Notes: a model not told the origin generated them from the letters alone. Shown: positions 45,090-57,099, counted from the first letter of the stretch. The stretch: DNA of 64,000 nt from Macrostomum hystrix (GCA_950097015.1 CATNEN010000007.1:10417001-10481000), one strand, 5' to 3'. Numbers and translations: made by a program.

Positions 45090-46891
45090 GTCAGTTCGGG
45101 ACTGCTAGTCTGTCGGTAAGCAGTCAGTTAGCCGCAGGTCCATGGCTCATGATCTGCCGTGGCCCCAGAGTCGCAAAGTTGTTCCGAACTCGGCCAAAGA
45201 AATGACTGATCTCGGCAATAGCGCAAACTTCTGCAGCCCAAGACCTCCTCGGCGCCCACGCCTTGCGCTTTCAAAATGAACTAACGCGGAGTGGGGTGTT
45301 CGGCGGGGGTGGCCCCGTCCTGCGTCTCAAGCGAGCACAGGGTCAACCCAGGGCCAATGCGCACAGTCCCTGCTCTCTCCCTACTGTCTCCGTGTCTGCA
45401 GCCCAAGGACAGTTCGCTCCGGCTCAGCAGAACTGCACAGATAACGGGCGCGCTTGACCTGCGGAATGCCGGTGAACAAGGGCCAGTTGAAGTCAACTCA
45501 CTGCAGTGGAGGGTGCAGTTTCACCTGGCGCAGCTAAGCTCTCTTGTAATATCTGTTCTATTCACATGCCTGAGGGCAGGCAGCGGCAGGTTGCGATGCT
45601 GCAGCTGGGCCGGTCAGTCAGGTGATATGGAAAACGTTCTGCAATGACCGGCTGGCCATTTATACCACTGCCTGGCTGCGGGATCACTGGATGGACGATG
45701 AACGCCCCCCTCCATCACGGCCATTGGAACGCGTTTCCACAATGTCCCAGAGGGTTCGCGGACGCAATGAAACCCAGCTTCCCTAAACTGCGCCTCCCCA
45801 TCTGTCTCCCCGGCTTGTCCGGCTGGGCCCGGACTGCTCAGGAATTCTCACCGCTGGCGGAGCCTTTATTGACTGCCCCGCGGGACCCGCACTGATGCGG
45901 GATGATACAATGAGGCCCCTGAGGCCGCCTCGTTTTGCACTCGCCTCTCTCAGCCTCCAACAATGCGAATCCAGCTTCTGGTGCTCGATTATGAGCTCTT
46001 CGTCGAGCAGGGCAGCTCGCGGTGCGGCGAGGCGGCACCCGAGAGCCGATAAGGCCGCGCCCATCCCCGACTGGGGCTGCATGTGCCACCGGGGCTTGTC
46101 CAGTATCAGCTTACCTCTCGCCCCAGTGCACCTGACCTCCCACCCCCCAGGCGGCAGTCTGGTATGCCCAGTCCATAAACTCAAGCCTCATGGCTGGCTC
46201 ACCTGCATCCGCTGCGGTGGCAGTGCTCGGCGTTAATGATACGGGGCTGGGTGCGGAAGGAATGATAGATCAGTGTGTGGGGGATACAAATTTGTGAAAT
46301 AAAGCATGTCATAACTCCCCACTGGCCATTGCCGTGAGTCGCATTTTGTGGGAGGTCGCGCAGGGGTGGCGGCCCCAGCCAACCCTCCCCACCCCAAGTG
46401 TCGGCGGGCATTTTGAAAGCGGAGGAGGAACTGCAGCGAAGTCAGTTTTGGCCATTGTGCGCTTCGGCTGCGCCAGGCAAATGCGTGGCAGGCTACTGAG
46501 GGGCGTGGGACTTGTTGAATAATTCAGCTTATCGATTGCTACCCCCCTGACAACCCGCTGAGCCCCCTGCCCACCCCACCGCCTCTCCCGGGCGCCTGCC
46601 GCTTCTGTCCTGAATTGGAATGATGGCCCAGTGCAGGTCGGCTCAGTTGAGGCCGACAAGTGACCGCTGCTATGAGCCTGCTCAGGGAGCGATAATTTGC
46701 CCGCTGCTGTGAAATTGAGATTATTAACAATGCGACTTGGCACTGACATGGCGAGAGCCAGGTTGCGATGCCCTCCCGCTGCCGCACTCTTGGTTATTAT
46801 TGCACCGCTTGTACTTTGACTCCTTGTTTTGCTACTTTTAGTAGGCTTGATTGCATTTTATGATAGAATTTAGTTTTCAATTCACTTCTAG

Positions 46892-47150
46892 ATATTTCCG
46901 ACTGGTCACTCTGCCTCATCAGAATCACTCCGACTGGTCACTCTGCCTCATCAGAATCACTCCGACTGGTCACTCTGCCTCATCAGAATCACTCCGACTG
47001 GTCACTCTGCCTCATCAGAATCACTCCGACTGGTCACTCTGCCTCATCAGAATCACTCCGACTGGTCACTCTGCCTCATCAGAATCACTCCGACTGGTCA
47101 CTCTGCCTCATCAGAATCACTCCGACTGGTCACTCTGCCTCATCAGACTA
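46892..47150. repeat. 32-bp intergenic minisatellite
   Basis: Eight nearly identical copies of ccgactggtcactctgcctc + atcagaatcact. Open frames through it are artefacts. Confidence 0.96.
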
Positions 47151-47159
47151 ACTAGTTTT

Positions 47160-47202
47160 ATGCAGTCAAGTGTTTTGAAAAGGGCAAAACACTTGACTGC
47201 AT
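47160..47202. other. Perfect 18-bp inverted repeat (hairpin)
   Basis: Arms ATGCAGTCAAGTGTTTTG (47160-47177) and the exact reverse complement (47185-47202), separated by a 7-nt loop aaaaggg. It lies ten bases after the 32-bp array. The stem is too short for a normal microRNA precursor; it may be a remnant of a terminal-inverted-repeat element or a transcript-end structure. Confidence 0.85.
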
Positions 47203-48010
47203 TAGAGGGCAAGTCACGCATGCCGCGGCTTTTGTGAATCAAGTTACCAATTAGAGCGCTTGCTGATTGGCTGAGCTGAGACTCATTTTGCTGAGAAGTA
47301 CTCAGCCTGCTCAACAGACTCAGAAGCTGGCATATTCAATGCAGCCATAGTCATATCTCAAGATTGCATCAGAACAAATACAAGCCGCCTCTCATTTTAT
47401 TAGAGGCCTGATCACACCTGTGCAATATATTCTCAATTTTTTAAAGCACAGTAAAACCGTCAGAACTACAGCAGCAGCAGTTTGGTGAGCTTCTCAGAGC
47501 TCCCACGCAGATTTCCGGCGCCACGCGAGGCCTCTCTGAGTCCGCAGGTTTCATTTTAAACAAATTTGTCTCAGGGCTGAGATGAGTCTGGGTGGTCGGA
47601 CAGAAGTGGCATCTGTGTTTCCATCACCCTATGGTCCGCCAGTTTAGCTATAGAAAAGCAACAAAAGCAAGTTGCGAGCATTTGCAAGCCCCCGCAAAGT
47701 GCAGCAGGCTGCTCCCCCTCCCACTCAGTGCTCCCAATTGGCCATGGGATTGGGGCTCTGCTGCCTGTCAGAGAGGATTTAGCCAGGTAAAAGCCGGGCA
47801 GGTGTTGCGCATTGGGAAAGGAGCGCACAAGCCGCAGTGCGGGCCAAACAGCTCTGCGTGTTTGCGCAGCCCACACGGCCGCCCTCCCTCAGCCTCTGAG
47901 GCCAGGGTCGCGCGAGTTGACACTAAAATTGGGCGGTCTCTTCTTTCTCTTTTGGCATCACAAGAGCACCCAAGCACCTGACCGCTGCAGGTGTAACCGC
48001 CTGCTGAATC

Positions 48011-51000
48011 ATGGGACAATGCGCCGCTTGTTGTCATCGAGGTAAGAAGCTTGTCGAGAATTTATCCTTGGAATTTTTAAGTTTCCATTGGGGCACTCTA
48101 CGAGGATCATTGAGATGCTCTTCAGACCATATCTTCGTGAGGCTCCCTATGCATTAACAATCGAATGAGACTCTATGAGGAACACTGAACTCGTGTTGAG
48201 AGAGCATTAACACACAATTGAGGCTCCCTACGAGGAGCACATGAAAGAGATCATGGTAAGGCTCAATGCGATGGGCGTTTGAACCCTTTGAGGCTCTCTA
48301 CGAAGAGATTTAAGACCTTGAGGCTTCTATGAGGATCATTTCGATGCTCTTGAGGCTCTCTACGCGAATCATTTAGAAGGCTTCGTCCATCAGGAATATA
48401 GGTTATCTAGGTTTACCCTCGTACGCCCAGACGAATTTAGAAGTTATACTTAACCAACAGTTTTGAAAAGTCGAGTCTCTTTACGAAGAACATTTGAATT
48501 GTCCCAATGTGTGGAGTTCATTATGTTCTGCTTCTTTGGGAGAGCGTCGCCTTTTTATGATTCAAGAACTGTGCCAAAATTCTAGGAAACCACAGTAAAC
48601 TTTTACACATGAATAAACAAAGCATCGTCTTCCACCGCAGTCAAGATAGACCGGACGCGAGCTCCGCCCAGAAGGCCTCGAGTCCTATCCGCGGCCCGTA
48701 GCCTCAACAGGAACGGTCAGCAGGCCAAGTTCTACGAGGTGCCCGATGTTGCCTTCCCGTTTGGCCTGCGAAGACGGGACAGCGGAGGCGGCGGCAGCTT
48801 CCTTCGCATCAGGCGCAGCTGCTTGACGCTGCCGAACTCCCCACATGGCATGTGGCAGATCAGCGAGTCCGAGCAGGTGACGACGGAGGCGACGGCCGAG
48901 ACAGCGGAAGTGCCGCCGCTTGAAGCCGCACTTTCTTGCCCGAACGGCGAACCAAGAGAGCTCCCGGATGCCATCGGGGATTTTTTGGGAGAGGCGGTCA
49001 GCTTGCCATCGCTCAGCTGCATTGAAGCACGCCGCAAGTCAACCGGGCCGTCGCCAGCAAAGGGCTTGGCCCAGTCTCTGGACTCGGTCACGGTAAAGCC
49101 GCAGTTAGTGCGGCAGGACTCACTGGTTACCATGACAACGCTGCACTTAAAAAGCAGCGGATCGCCCAGTGCTGGCTCTGCTGATGCTGTTGACGCGGTG
49201 GGCAGTGAAGCGGACCTGGAGACCACAAAATTCGAGGTGGCGGAGACATCAAAAGCTACGCAGATACCTGAGCCAGGTGGAATGCAAGACAAGAGCTGCC
49301 AGTGGGATGCAGCGGCGGTGGACCAAGCACCGAGTCAAAGCGAGTCTCTGGAAGCCGCGGATTCCGCCGATGAAACTGCACTGAAGCAACTGATGAGGCA
49401 GACCGAGGCGCTGCTGGAGACCCTGGTCGAGGACAGCCCAGTGCGGCAGCACCGCACACAGGCCAGCGCTATCGGATACTTGTCAGTCGCTGATGGTGCT
49501 TTGAATCGCGTCACAATAGCATCCAACAGGGCCTTGCCGCCTTCAGCTGTGACAGTTAAATGCCCAGCCGCTTACTACATGATACCGACTGTCATCCCAG
49601 GTTCAAATGTTCAGACCGCGAATCACTATGTCCCAAATGTTTTGAGCCTCTCTAATTTTAGCTTTAATTTTAACTCCGAGGCCATTGATAAGCCAACCTC
49701 AGACCAGCTGATGTCTAACTCAGCCGATTTCACCGTCAAAGACTCAAAGCTTTCAACGCCGAGGCCCAGGGAGCCGATCACGATCGCATCGGGCGTACGA
49801 ATTCCCAGCATGGCTACCTGGAAACTCCCAGCAGCGAATGAAGCTTCAGACCAGAGCGCCACCGAATCGAATCCGTCAAGAGCCCATCCTTCACATCGGC
49901 GCTTCCAAGCTCCGGCCGCGTCATCCGGCGAGCCGCAGAGGACCACTAGACGCAGCTCGAACGCCAGCAGAGGCAGTTTCGGCAGTTTCGGCAGTTTCAC
50001 AGACGAGCGCAGCGCCCGCCTGGAGCTGTTCCAGGTCGAGCGGCAGCTGGCCAGGTCGCAGCTGGCGGCCCAGCAGCTCGTGGACGGCTGCCGCCGCTCT
50101 CTTCCTGCCGATGCCGCTTCGGCTTGTCGAGTCAGCGAGTACCGAAGAATGCTGGCCAATGAGCGGAGCCGACTGCTCGTGCAGACTTCCGCCGCGGTGT
50201 CGCCAGCGAGTGGCTCCCTGGAGAATGTCGGCACTGCATCGCCGGAGTCTTCTGACTTGCTGTTTTCCAGCACAATGCCCGCCGAGTTGCCATGGAGTCG
50301 TCCGGACAGCCGCAGCAGCAGTGCAACTGGTGCAGCGCGATCGCTTTCGTCTTCGTGGCGGCTGGACCGGTCGACATTCAGCGGCGACGCTGTGCGCGAT
50401 CCCGGCACTTCAGCGGCCCTGCGACAGTCGGCACGGCAGTGCCAGGTGAGTGAGCCTGGTCTGCCTTAGCAAACGTCATGAGTCACAGGTGAACTTAGTG
50501 AATGTGCAATTTAGGGAATGTGTGAATTAGAGAATGTGTGAATTAGAGAATGTGTAATTTAGGGAATGTGTAATTTAGGGAATGTGTCATTTAGGGAATG
50601 TGTAATTTAGGGAATGTGTAATTTAGGGAATGTTTAAATTAGGGAATGTGTCATTTAGGGAATGTGTAATTTAGGGAATGTGTAATTTAGGGAATGTGTA
50701 ATTTAGGGAATGTGTCATTTAGGGAATGTGTCATTTAAGGAATGTGTAAATTAGGGAACGTGTAAATTAGGGAATGTGTAAATTAGGGAATGTGTCATTT
50801 AGGGAGTGTGTAATTTAGGGAATGTGTAAATTAGGGAATGTGTAAATTAGGGAATGTGTCATTTAGGGAATGTGTAAATTAGGGAATGTGTAAATTAGCG
50901 AATTTGTAAATTAGGGAATGTGTAAATTAGGGAATGTGAAAATTATGGAATGTGTCATTTAGTGAATGTGTAAATTAGGGAATGTGTAAATTAGCGAATT

Positions 51001-51419
51001 TGTAAATTAGGGAATGTGTAAATTAGGGAATGTGTAATTTAGGGAATGTGTAATTTAGGGAATGTGTAATTTAGGGAATGTGTAATTTAGGGAATGTGTA
51101 ATTTAGGGAATGTGTAAATTAGCGAATTTGTAAATTAGGGAATGTGTAAATTAGGGAATGTGTAATTTAGGGAATGTGTAATTTAGGGAATGTGTAATTT
51201 AGGGAATGTGTAATTTAGGGAATGTGTAATTTAGGGAATGTGTAATTTAGGGAATGTGTAATTTAGGGAATGTGTAATTTAGGGAATGTGTAATTTAGGG
51301 AATGTGTAATTTATATCTTCCTGTGATTGCAATTCCAGGAAATCGACCGGGACCTGCGGCGGCTGCGAGCTCAGTACGCCGGGCTGTGGCGGGCTCCGGG
51401 CACGGGGCCAGTTTCGTAG
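48011..51419 (+). CDS. N-terminally lipidated-type Ser-rich protein, function unknown
   Basis: Three exons: 48011-48041, 48641-50445, 51339-51419; 1,917 nt, 638 residues, phases 1 and 0 agree. The 31-nt first exon encodes MGQCAACCHR: Gly2 with neighbouring Cys4, Cys7 and Cys8, a pattern typical of N-myristoylation plus palmitoylation, so plasma-membrane anchoring is inferred. A basic segment follows (RTRAPPRRPRVLSAAR), then FYEVPDVAFPFGLRRRDSGG and a long Ser/Ala/Glu-rich low-complexity region. GSFGSFGSF and a charged, probably helical stretch (ARLELFQVERQLARSQLAAQ) lie in the last third. The C-terminal exon encodes EIDRDLRRLRAQYAGLWRAP, which could continue a coiled coil. I do not recognise the family; a membrane-anchored scaffold or adaptor fits what is visible. 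The long exon alone could be mistaken for a gene starting at 48739, but the upstream acceptor and phase fit the MGQC exon precisely. Confidence 0.8.
48080..48380. repeat. Degenerate repeats in intron 1 of MGQC gene
   Basis: Imperfect copies of a gaggctctctacgaggatca-like unit, separated by variable spacers (cattgagatgctctt, catttgaa). This looks like an old, decayed array starting some 40 bp after the donor. Confidence 0.7.
50495..51312. repeat. 16-bp minisatellite filling intron 2 of MGQC gene
   Basis: About fifty copies of gtaatttagggaatgt with variants (gtaaatta, gtcattta, gcgaattt). It starts about 50 bp after the donor and ends 26 bp before the acceptor, so the intron 50446-51338 is almost all array. 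Confidence 0.96.
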
Positions 51420-51473
51420 GTCCTTGACCCGCTGTGAAATCTGATCTACTGTTTTTTTACAGTTGATATGCAA

Positions 51474-51479
51474 AATAAA
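51474..51479 (+). terminator. Poly(A) signal AATAAA of MGQC gene
   Basis: AATAAA 55 bp after the stop codon TAG at 51417-51419, a normal distance for a short 3'UTR. Confidence 0.75.
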
Positions 51480-52040
51480 CGCGCCTGTGATAAATTAATT
51501 AGCGCCATATTTTTTTATTTTCGTTTCGGCGAAGTCAAAATCACTCTACTTTGTTGATTTAGTCAAGAACGCAAAATTCTGATTCAGCAAAAGCCCTCAG
51601 AATGAAATGACTAAGTCAAAGGACAAGAATGACTGTATATCCCGTCAGCAGCAGATGCAGTGGTTGACATGCAAGAAGGCAAGCAAGAGATATGCCATAT
51701 TCGCAACCCAGAGCAAGCCGACTGTGCTCCGCGAAAGCCGATTTGCAGTCGTACAGGCCTTATAAATTAGAACAACTTTCAACTCTTGCCATCTATTAAC
51801 GTAATTTACCTGCCCTTTTGGCTGCATATTTGCCAGACTCACTACTACAATTAGCCAGTTGTAAGGTACAGCAGCTTTTTAATCGGCCCTGAAATTGCTG
51901 TTATAATTGAGACCAACTTGTCCCATGAAAGCTACTGGGGCGCGAGCCATTCAAGCCCGCCAATCGAGAAGCAGAGCAACAGCCAATCAGCTGCCGCCCG
52001 CTAGAGCTCTCGATGCCGCCAAGACTCAAGAGCCTGGGCG
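51480..52040. other. Spacer upstream of the homeobox gene
   Basis: Between the poly(A) signal of the MGQC gene and the first ATG of the homeobox gene. No repeat or RNA gene recognised; probably holds its promoter and 5'UTR. Confidence 0.5.
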
Positions 52041-55000
52041 ATGCCAGATGATGGCAGGAATCCTAAACCAGCCTGCGCAAACAGCAACGTTCTGCCGATG
52101 TTCCACGCCAGCTTCCTGACTTCCGCGCTGCTCGGCAGCCCCGCCACAATGGCAGCATCGTCATCATCCAATCCGGACATGAACAGCGGCGCCGGTGCAC
52201 TGTCAGCAGCCACGATAGCCGCGCCTCTGGTGACACCGCCGGCTCAGCCGCCGACGCCGCAGCAGTTTCCGCCGCCGCCGTTTCTTCCTCTGCCCCCCTG
52301 GCGCTTCCCTGGCGGCCCGCTAGCCCTCCTACAGTCCGGTCTGCGACTGGCCGCGGCTGCAGCCGCCGCGGCCGCCAACCCGCAGGCGCTGACGCCGCCG
52401 ATGCCACCGCTTCCTCCGGCGATGCCGTCCCATGACGATTTTCTGCTCCACTCGGTGATGCCCAGAGGAGCCTCCTTCATGATTGACGACATCCTGCAGG
52501 CACCGTGCGTAGGCAGCCTCGGCTCCTTCGCTGTCAGGCACTCCGAGGTAGCGTGCGCGGCCACACAGACGTTCAGCGACGAGGAAGAAAAGGAGCACTC
52601 GGATTCGGAAGACTCCACACCTTTTCTGGGAGTCAATGGTGAGGCTCTGAGTAGACCCTGGGTGCTGGGCTGAGACCCGTGGCTGTGAGTTAGCAGATAC
52701 AGCTTGATCTCATTGTTCAGAGTTTATGAAGTAAAACTCAGCTTCTTGGGATTCTTTTGGAGCAAGTTAGGAGTTTGGCGAGGATTTCCTGAGATAAGAC
52801 AGGATTTCAGGTATCAGAGAGGACTTCAGGATATCGGTGAGGATTTCAGGGTATCAGGGAGGATTTCAGGGTATCAGTGAGGACTTCAGGATATCAGTGA
52901 GGACTTCAGGATATCAGTTAGGACTTCAGGTATCAGAGAGGTCTTCAGGATATCGGTGAGGATTTCAGGGTATCAGTGATGACTTCAGGATATCAGTGAG
53001 GATTTCAGGGTATCAGTGAGGATTTCAGGGTATCAGTGAGGACTTCAGGATATCAATGAGAATTTCAGGATATCAGTGAGGACTTCAGGATATCAGTAAG
53101 GACTTAAGGATATAAGCGAGGACTTCAGTGGAACAGACAGGATTTCCTGAAGTTCCTGGACCTGAATTTGAGTAGGATTTCAATTCGGTCTGCGAACGCA
53201 GTTCTGTACTACTTGGAATTCAACGGTGTCAGGTGGGCCACAGCCGTAATAGTTGGCTGTTTGTCTTAAGCCCGGCCACAGAGCCAGTAAAAGCTTCGCA
53301 GCTTCCCATGTTGAAAGCATGAACTTGCCAGGTGAAAGCGAGTGAAGCTGCAGCAGTGCCTCAATGTTTCCCATCTGAGCCGCAATTGCCGCGAGCCGCA
53401 CGGGTCAAGAGTTTAAGAGGGCCAAGTCGCTTTTTAATGACTCCACAAGCCGCTTGTCGCCTCAGTGAGCAGGGGCGCTGAGTGCCCCCCCGACTGGCCA
53501 AGGCTTCATCGCTGGAGCATTCCGCTGAAAGCCCAATTGTCCTGGGTTCTGCTGACACTTGTGCGGCTTGACCACTTGCCGCCTCCCATCCCAGAGTCAA
53601 GGCTGCTTCAATGTTGAGTCAAATAAGTGGGCCTCTCTACCCCGCAGTCCGTTGCTCAGCCTAGGGGCGTCAAGCATGGAGGGTCATCATGGCCGACCGG
53701 GCGGCCAAATGCCGGCATTATTTCCTGTTTTCCCACCCTCCCAACGGCCCGTCTAGTCTTCCCAGGGATCTCAGGGATCGAACCGAAGTTTGGCCGGGAA
53801 AATCCGATCAGAGACCGGGCTGCGTCGGCGGAGTCTGCTCCAGCGGTCGGATGAGCCCCGGGCTCGAAACCTGGGGCGCTTTTAGCCAGGAGAAGCAATT
53901 TCTGCCGAATTACCTTGCCTGATGAGCGGTCCCACCCGGCGGCGGTGGCGGCAACCCCAGTGTCTTAGCTGCCTACCATTCGCTTGGCCGATTAATTCCC
54001 GGCTTTGGCAATAATTTACCGCCCGTCGATTTGGCAAATTGTGTGTAATTGCGCCTCGTTGCTGACTCCTTGCCGGCTCATCTTGCGCCGATTCTCTCCC
54101 ATAGCAGCAGCGGGAGCCACTGATACAGTAATTGGCGCCCGGACAATGCTGCTAAAAGCTTCGTCCAGGCCTCCAGCCTAATTCCCAGGACGAATTCGGG
54201 GCATTACAGGACAGCACCTGGACTCAGGGGGGTGCTCTGGTAGGCAGGACTGGTCACAAAACTTGTCTTCACCAGGAAGGGGATGATAAGTCAGTGGGAT
54301 GGGAAGTCTAAGATCATAGCGCCGGACTGCTACTTAAGAATTACTGAAACACCAGGAAGGGGATGATAAGTCAGTGGGATGGGAAGTCTAAGATCATAGC
54401 GCCGGACTGCTACTTAAGAATTGCTGAAACACCAGGAAGGGGATGATAAGTCAGTGGGATGGGAAGTCTAAGATCATAGCGCCGGACTGCTACTTAAGAA
54501 TTACTGAAACACCAGGAAGGGGATGATAAGTCAGTGGGATGGGAAGTCTAAGATCATAGCGCCGGACTGCTACTTAAGAATTACTGAAACAAACCTTAAT
54601 TTTAGAAACTCAGCCACGCCCGCCTGAAATTTCTGCGAAGCTCAAGCGACCGCCGCCCCCGCCACACCTGCATCACCCGACACTGCCGAAGCCACAAGTG
54701 TCACTTCCATTGCCGGGACTTCCGCCGATAACAGCTCAGGCCGATGGCGGTGTCGATGCGTCGGCAGCTGGAGCGGCGGCCGCGGCCGGTGACGCCGCCG
54801 TCAGGAAGAAGAAGTGTCGGACCACATTCTCCGGCAGGCAAATCTACGAGCTGGAGAAGCAGTTCGAGTCCAAGAAGTACCTGTCCTCGTCTGAGCGCTC
54901 CGAGATGGCGACTTCGTTGAATGTAACGGAAACGCAGGTGGGCTTGACAGATGTACGAGACGGTGTGACTGACTGGAATGAGACGGTGTGACTGACTGGA

Positions 55001-56852
55001 ATGAGACGGTGTGACTGACTGGAATGAGACGGTGTGACTGACTGGAATGAGACGGTGCGCAAGAGGGCTTGATGGTGTGATAGAGTGGTGATTTGGTGTG
55101 ATTTATTGTGAGGATGTTGATACACTGAAATAAGATGCCACGAAAGAGCTGGAAATGAAACGCATTAGTGGTCCCTGATAGACGGACAAGTCCCGCTCAC
55201 AAGCTAGAAATTCTCTTGAGCACTGCGATCAGGCCAAATCGAAGTCATCATCATCATCATCATCATGGTGATCATCTTGATGAGCGCATATTGATTGGCA
55301 GCGCCATGTCTTATTGAGCTGGGGCCGGGCTAGATGGCCAGATAATAAGGATCAAACGCGAGCCAATGGAGGCTCCGGGCAGCTCGTCTACTCGATGGCC
55401 GCATTTTAAATCAGAAGGCAAATCCAGAGCTTGTTGTAGAACTGCCTGCTGGGAAGATGGGAGCAGAGTGGGTGGGATGAAATGACAAAACTCTGTCCCC
55501 AAAGTTGCTGCCAGCATTGCCAGCATTGCCTGGTAGGGGCTTTCGGGTGCTGCTGGCCCCGAAGGCGAGTTAATACCTAGCAATAATGATGCCGGTAATG
55601 ACTTCATCATCGGCACCGCCCCGCCAGTCGCGTGGCGCATGATATTTTGTCAAATGAGCGAATAAATGTTTGCCGCGCCGCGGAGAAAAACTCCAACTCG
55701 GCCATCTCGGCAGCCACCGCCATCCCCTCAGGACACGATCGAGAGCTCTAAGCTGCCAACTCGGCTATCCGACCGCCTCCCAATGAACTGCCAGATTCCC
55801 TGCGACGACTCACCCGCCGCCCCAAACCGCTTTCTCTCCTCCACATCTTCCGTCTCCTCAAATGCCCGCCAATCTGAGGTAATTAGCCGCAGAGATTAGT
55901 GCCGCAAATTATGGCTTGAAAGCCACCGCTCCCCAGCCGGCCCCAATGCCGCGGCACGTCCCTTCGGCCTACGCGGAGCCATAAGGCGGCCCCAATTAAG
56001 GCTGCGGCTATCATAGATGGGTGGGGTCACCCCGGCATCTCCAGCATCATCAACAATATGATTTCTGGGACAGTTCGGGCCCTCGCTTCCTCTCAGTCCT
56101 CTGTTCCTCGGAATTACCGCTTTGCTCACGCCCAACCTCCCTCCCCTAAGGGAATGAGACGATTCCGCTACCACCCCTGCCTCCTAACTGCTCCATCAGC
56201 ACCCGCCTTGCCCCGCGGGAGGAGGCAGCGACAGAAAAACGAGAAGGGGAGAAAGAAAGTCGCCTCATTTGTGCCGGCTCGGAAACACCGGGAGGGGTCG
56301 TTCGGGCACCCCGAAGTCGCCACGCCCAGGTAGAACAAGTCAGCAGCCCATTGAGGCTCTCATTAATTGAAGCTGGACGATGAGAGCCATGGGTAGGAGA
56401 GAGTTGGCAAGAAATCGCCAATGCTTAATTTCGACCCTAGCCTAGGGGGGACGTGACCCCACTGACAGTAAGGCCGCGGAGCCCTTCCAGCTCTGAGAGA
56501 TCCGCTTCAGGAGCTGCAACGCACGCGCCGCCACTCGCTCCGTTTCCAGATAAAGATCTGGTTTCAAAACCGGCGGACCAAGTGGAAGAAGCAGGAGAAC
56601 ATCTCGAACGTGGAGGCGCAGCAGTACCGCCAGCAGGTGAGCCAGGACAAGACAGACGGAGAGGCCGACGCTGTTGGCGGTGATGAAGACAGCGGCGATC
56701 ACCAGCATCAGCAGCAGTCAGGATCTGCGTGCTTCGCGGAGACCGCAGCGGCTGCGGGCCGCCCGCTGGGTCTAGCTTGGCTGGGCGCAGCCGTCCTGGG
56801 CGACGGCGACGTCAGCAACTGCTTCGGCGGGGCCGACGTCGCCGAGAACTAA
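52041..56852 (+). CDS. NK7-like: NK7-like homeodomain transcription factor
   Basis: Three exons: 52041-52638, 54606-54937, 56550-56852; 1,233 nt, 410 residues, phases 1 and 0 agree. The ATG at 52041 is the first in frame; Met20 ([12 protein letters not shown]) is an alternative. Pro/Ala-rich N-terminus; SFMIDDIL at about 145-152 is an EH1-type Groucho-binding motif, implying repression; an acidic stretch [12 protein letters not shown] follows. The homeodomain, about 265-324, begins [20 protein letters not shown] and ends [15 protein letters not shown], then ENISNVEA; Trp48, Gln50 and Asn51 are present. [19 protein letters not shown] and NVTETQ plus KKQENISN are closest in my recollection to Drosophila NK7.1 rather than NK6, NK1 or BarH. 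The second intron splits the homeodomain between positions 44 and 45, a common site in homeobox genes. It probably acts in cell-type specification; NK7 targets are poorly known. Confidence 0.87.
52790..53130. repeat. 20-bp minisatellite in homeobox intron 1
   Basis: About 16 copies of gaggatttcagggtatcagt and its variant gaggacttcaggatatcagt, beginning about 150 bp after the donor at 52639. Confidence 0.93.
53131..54270. other. Unique part of homeobox intron 1
   Basis: No coding potential accepted. On the minus strand about 53930-53740 there is a sequence with a GGTTCGATCCC-like box B, which may be a decayed tRNA-derived element, but no clear A box was found. Confidence 0.45.
54271..54590. 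repeat. Four 80-bp tandem copies next to homeobox exon 2
   Basis: Units beginning accaggaaggggatgataag repeat with an exact 80-bp period at 54271, 54351, 54431 and 54511; only one or two substitutions (attactg versus attgctg) separate them. The block ends 15 bp before the acceptor at 54605, so the duplication is recent and reaches the 3' splice region. Confidence 0.96.
54955..55060. repeat. 23-bp repeat at donor of homeobox intron 2
   Basis: Four to five copies of gagacggtgtgactgactgg + aat start about 18 bp after the donor GTGGGC at 54938. Confidence 0.93.
55061..56549. other. Remainder of homeobox intron 2
   Basis: Contains a short ATC microsatellite (about 55245-55266) and otherwise unique GC-rich sequence. 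No exon is needed between the two homeodomain halves, since positions 44 and 45 join directly. Confidence 0.6.
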
Positions 56853-57099
56853 CTCCAGCAGCGAGGCTACAAAATAGTCGAGTTTCCAGCTCTTTTTTCT
56901 TGTATTCTTCGTCTACTGTTGTCGTTTACAGACACAGAAGGCTGAATATGCATACACAAAAACACAAAGTTTTTGGAATTACAAACTTTTATTCATTACT
57001 CTCAAATAGCATCGCATCGCAGTTGTTTCATTATATTGAAAAATTAACCGCTTCAGGCAATTTTTGTTGCTTTCCGGCTTGCAGTTTCAGTTGTAGCAA

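Larger units (their letters stand above)
45090..48010. other. Divergent intergenic region between SYT and MGQC genes
   Basis: This is the shared upstream region for two genes pointing away from each other. GC-rich, with short open frames on both strands that show no family features. It contains an eight-copy 32-bp array and a strong hairpin, listed separately. No TATA box or recognisable RNA gene was identified. Confidence 0.6.

Noticed and set aside
53740-53930. Minus-strand GGTTCGATCCC-like box B, possible second SINE family
   Set aside because: No A box at the right distance and no second copy in the window.
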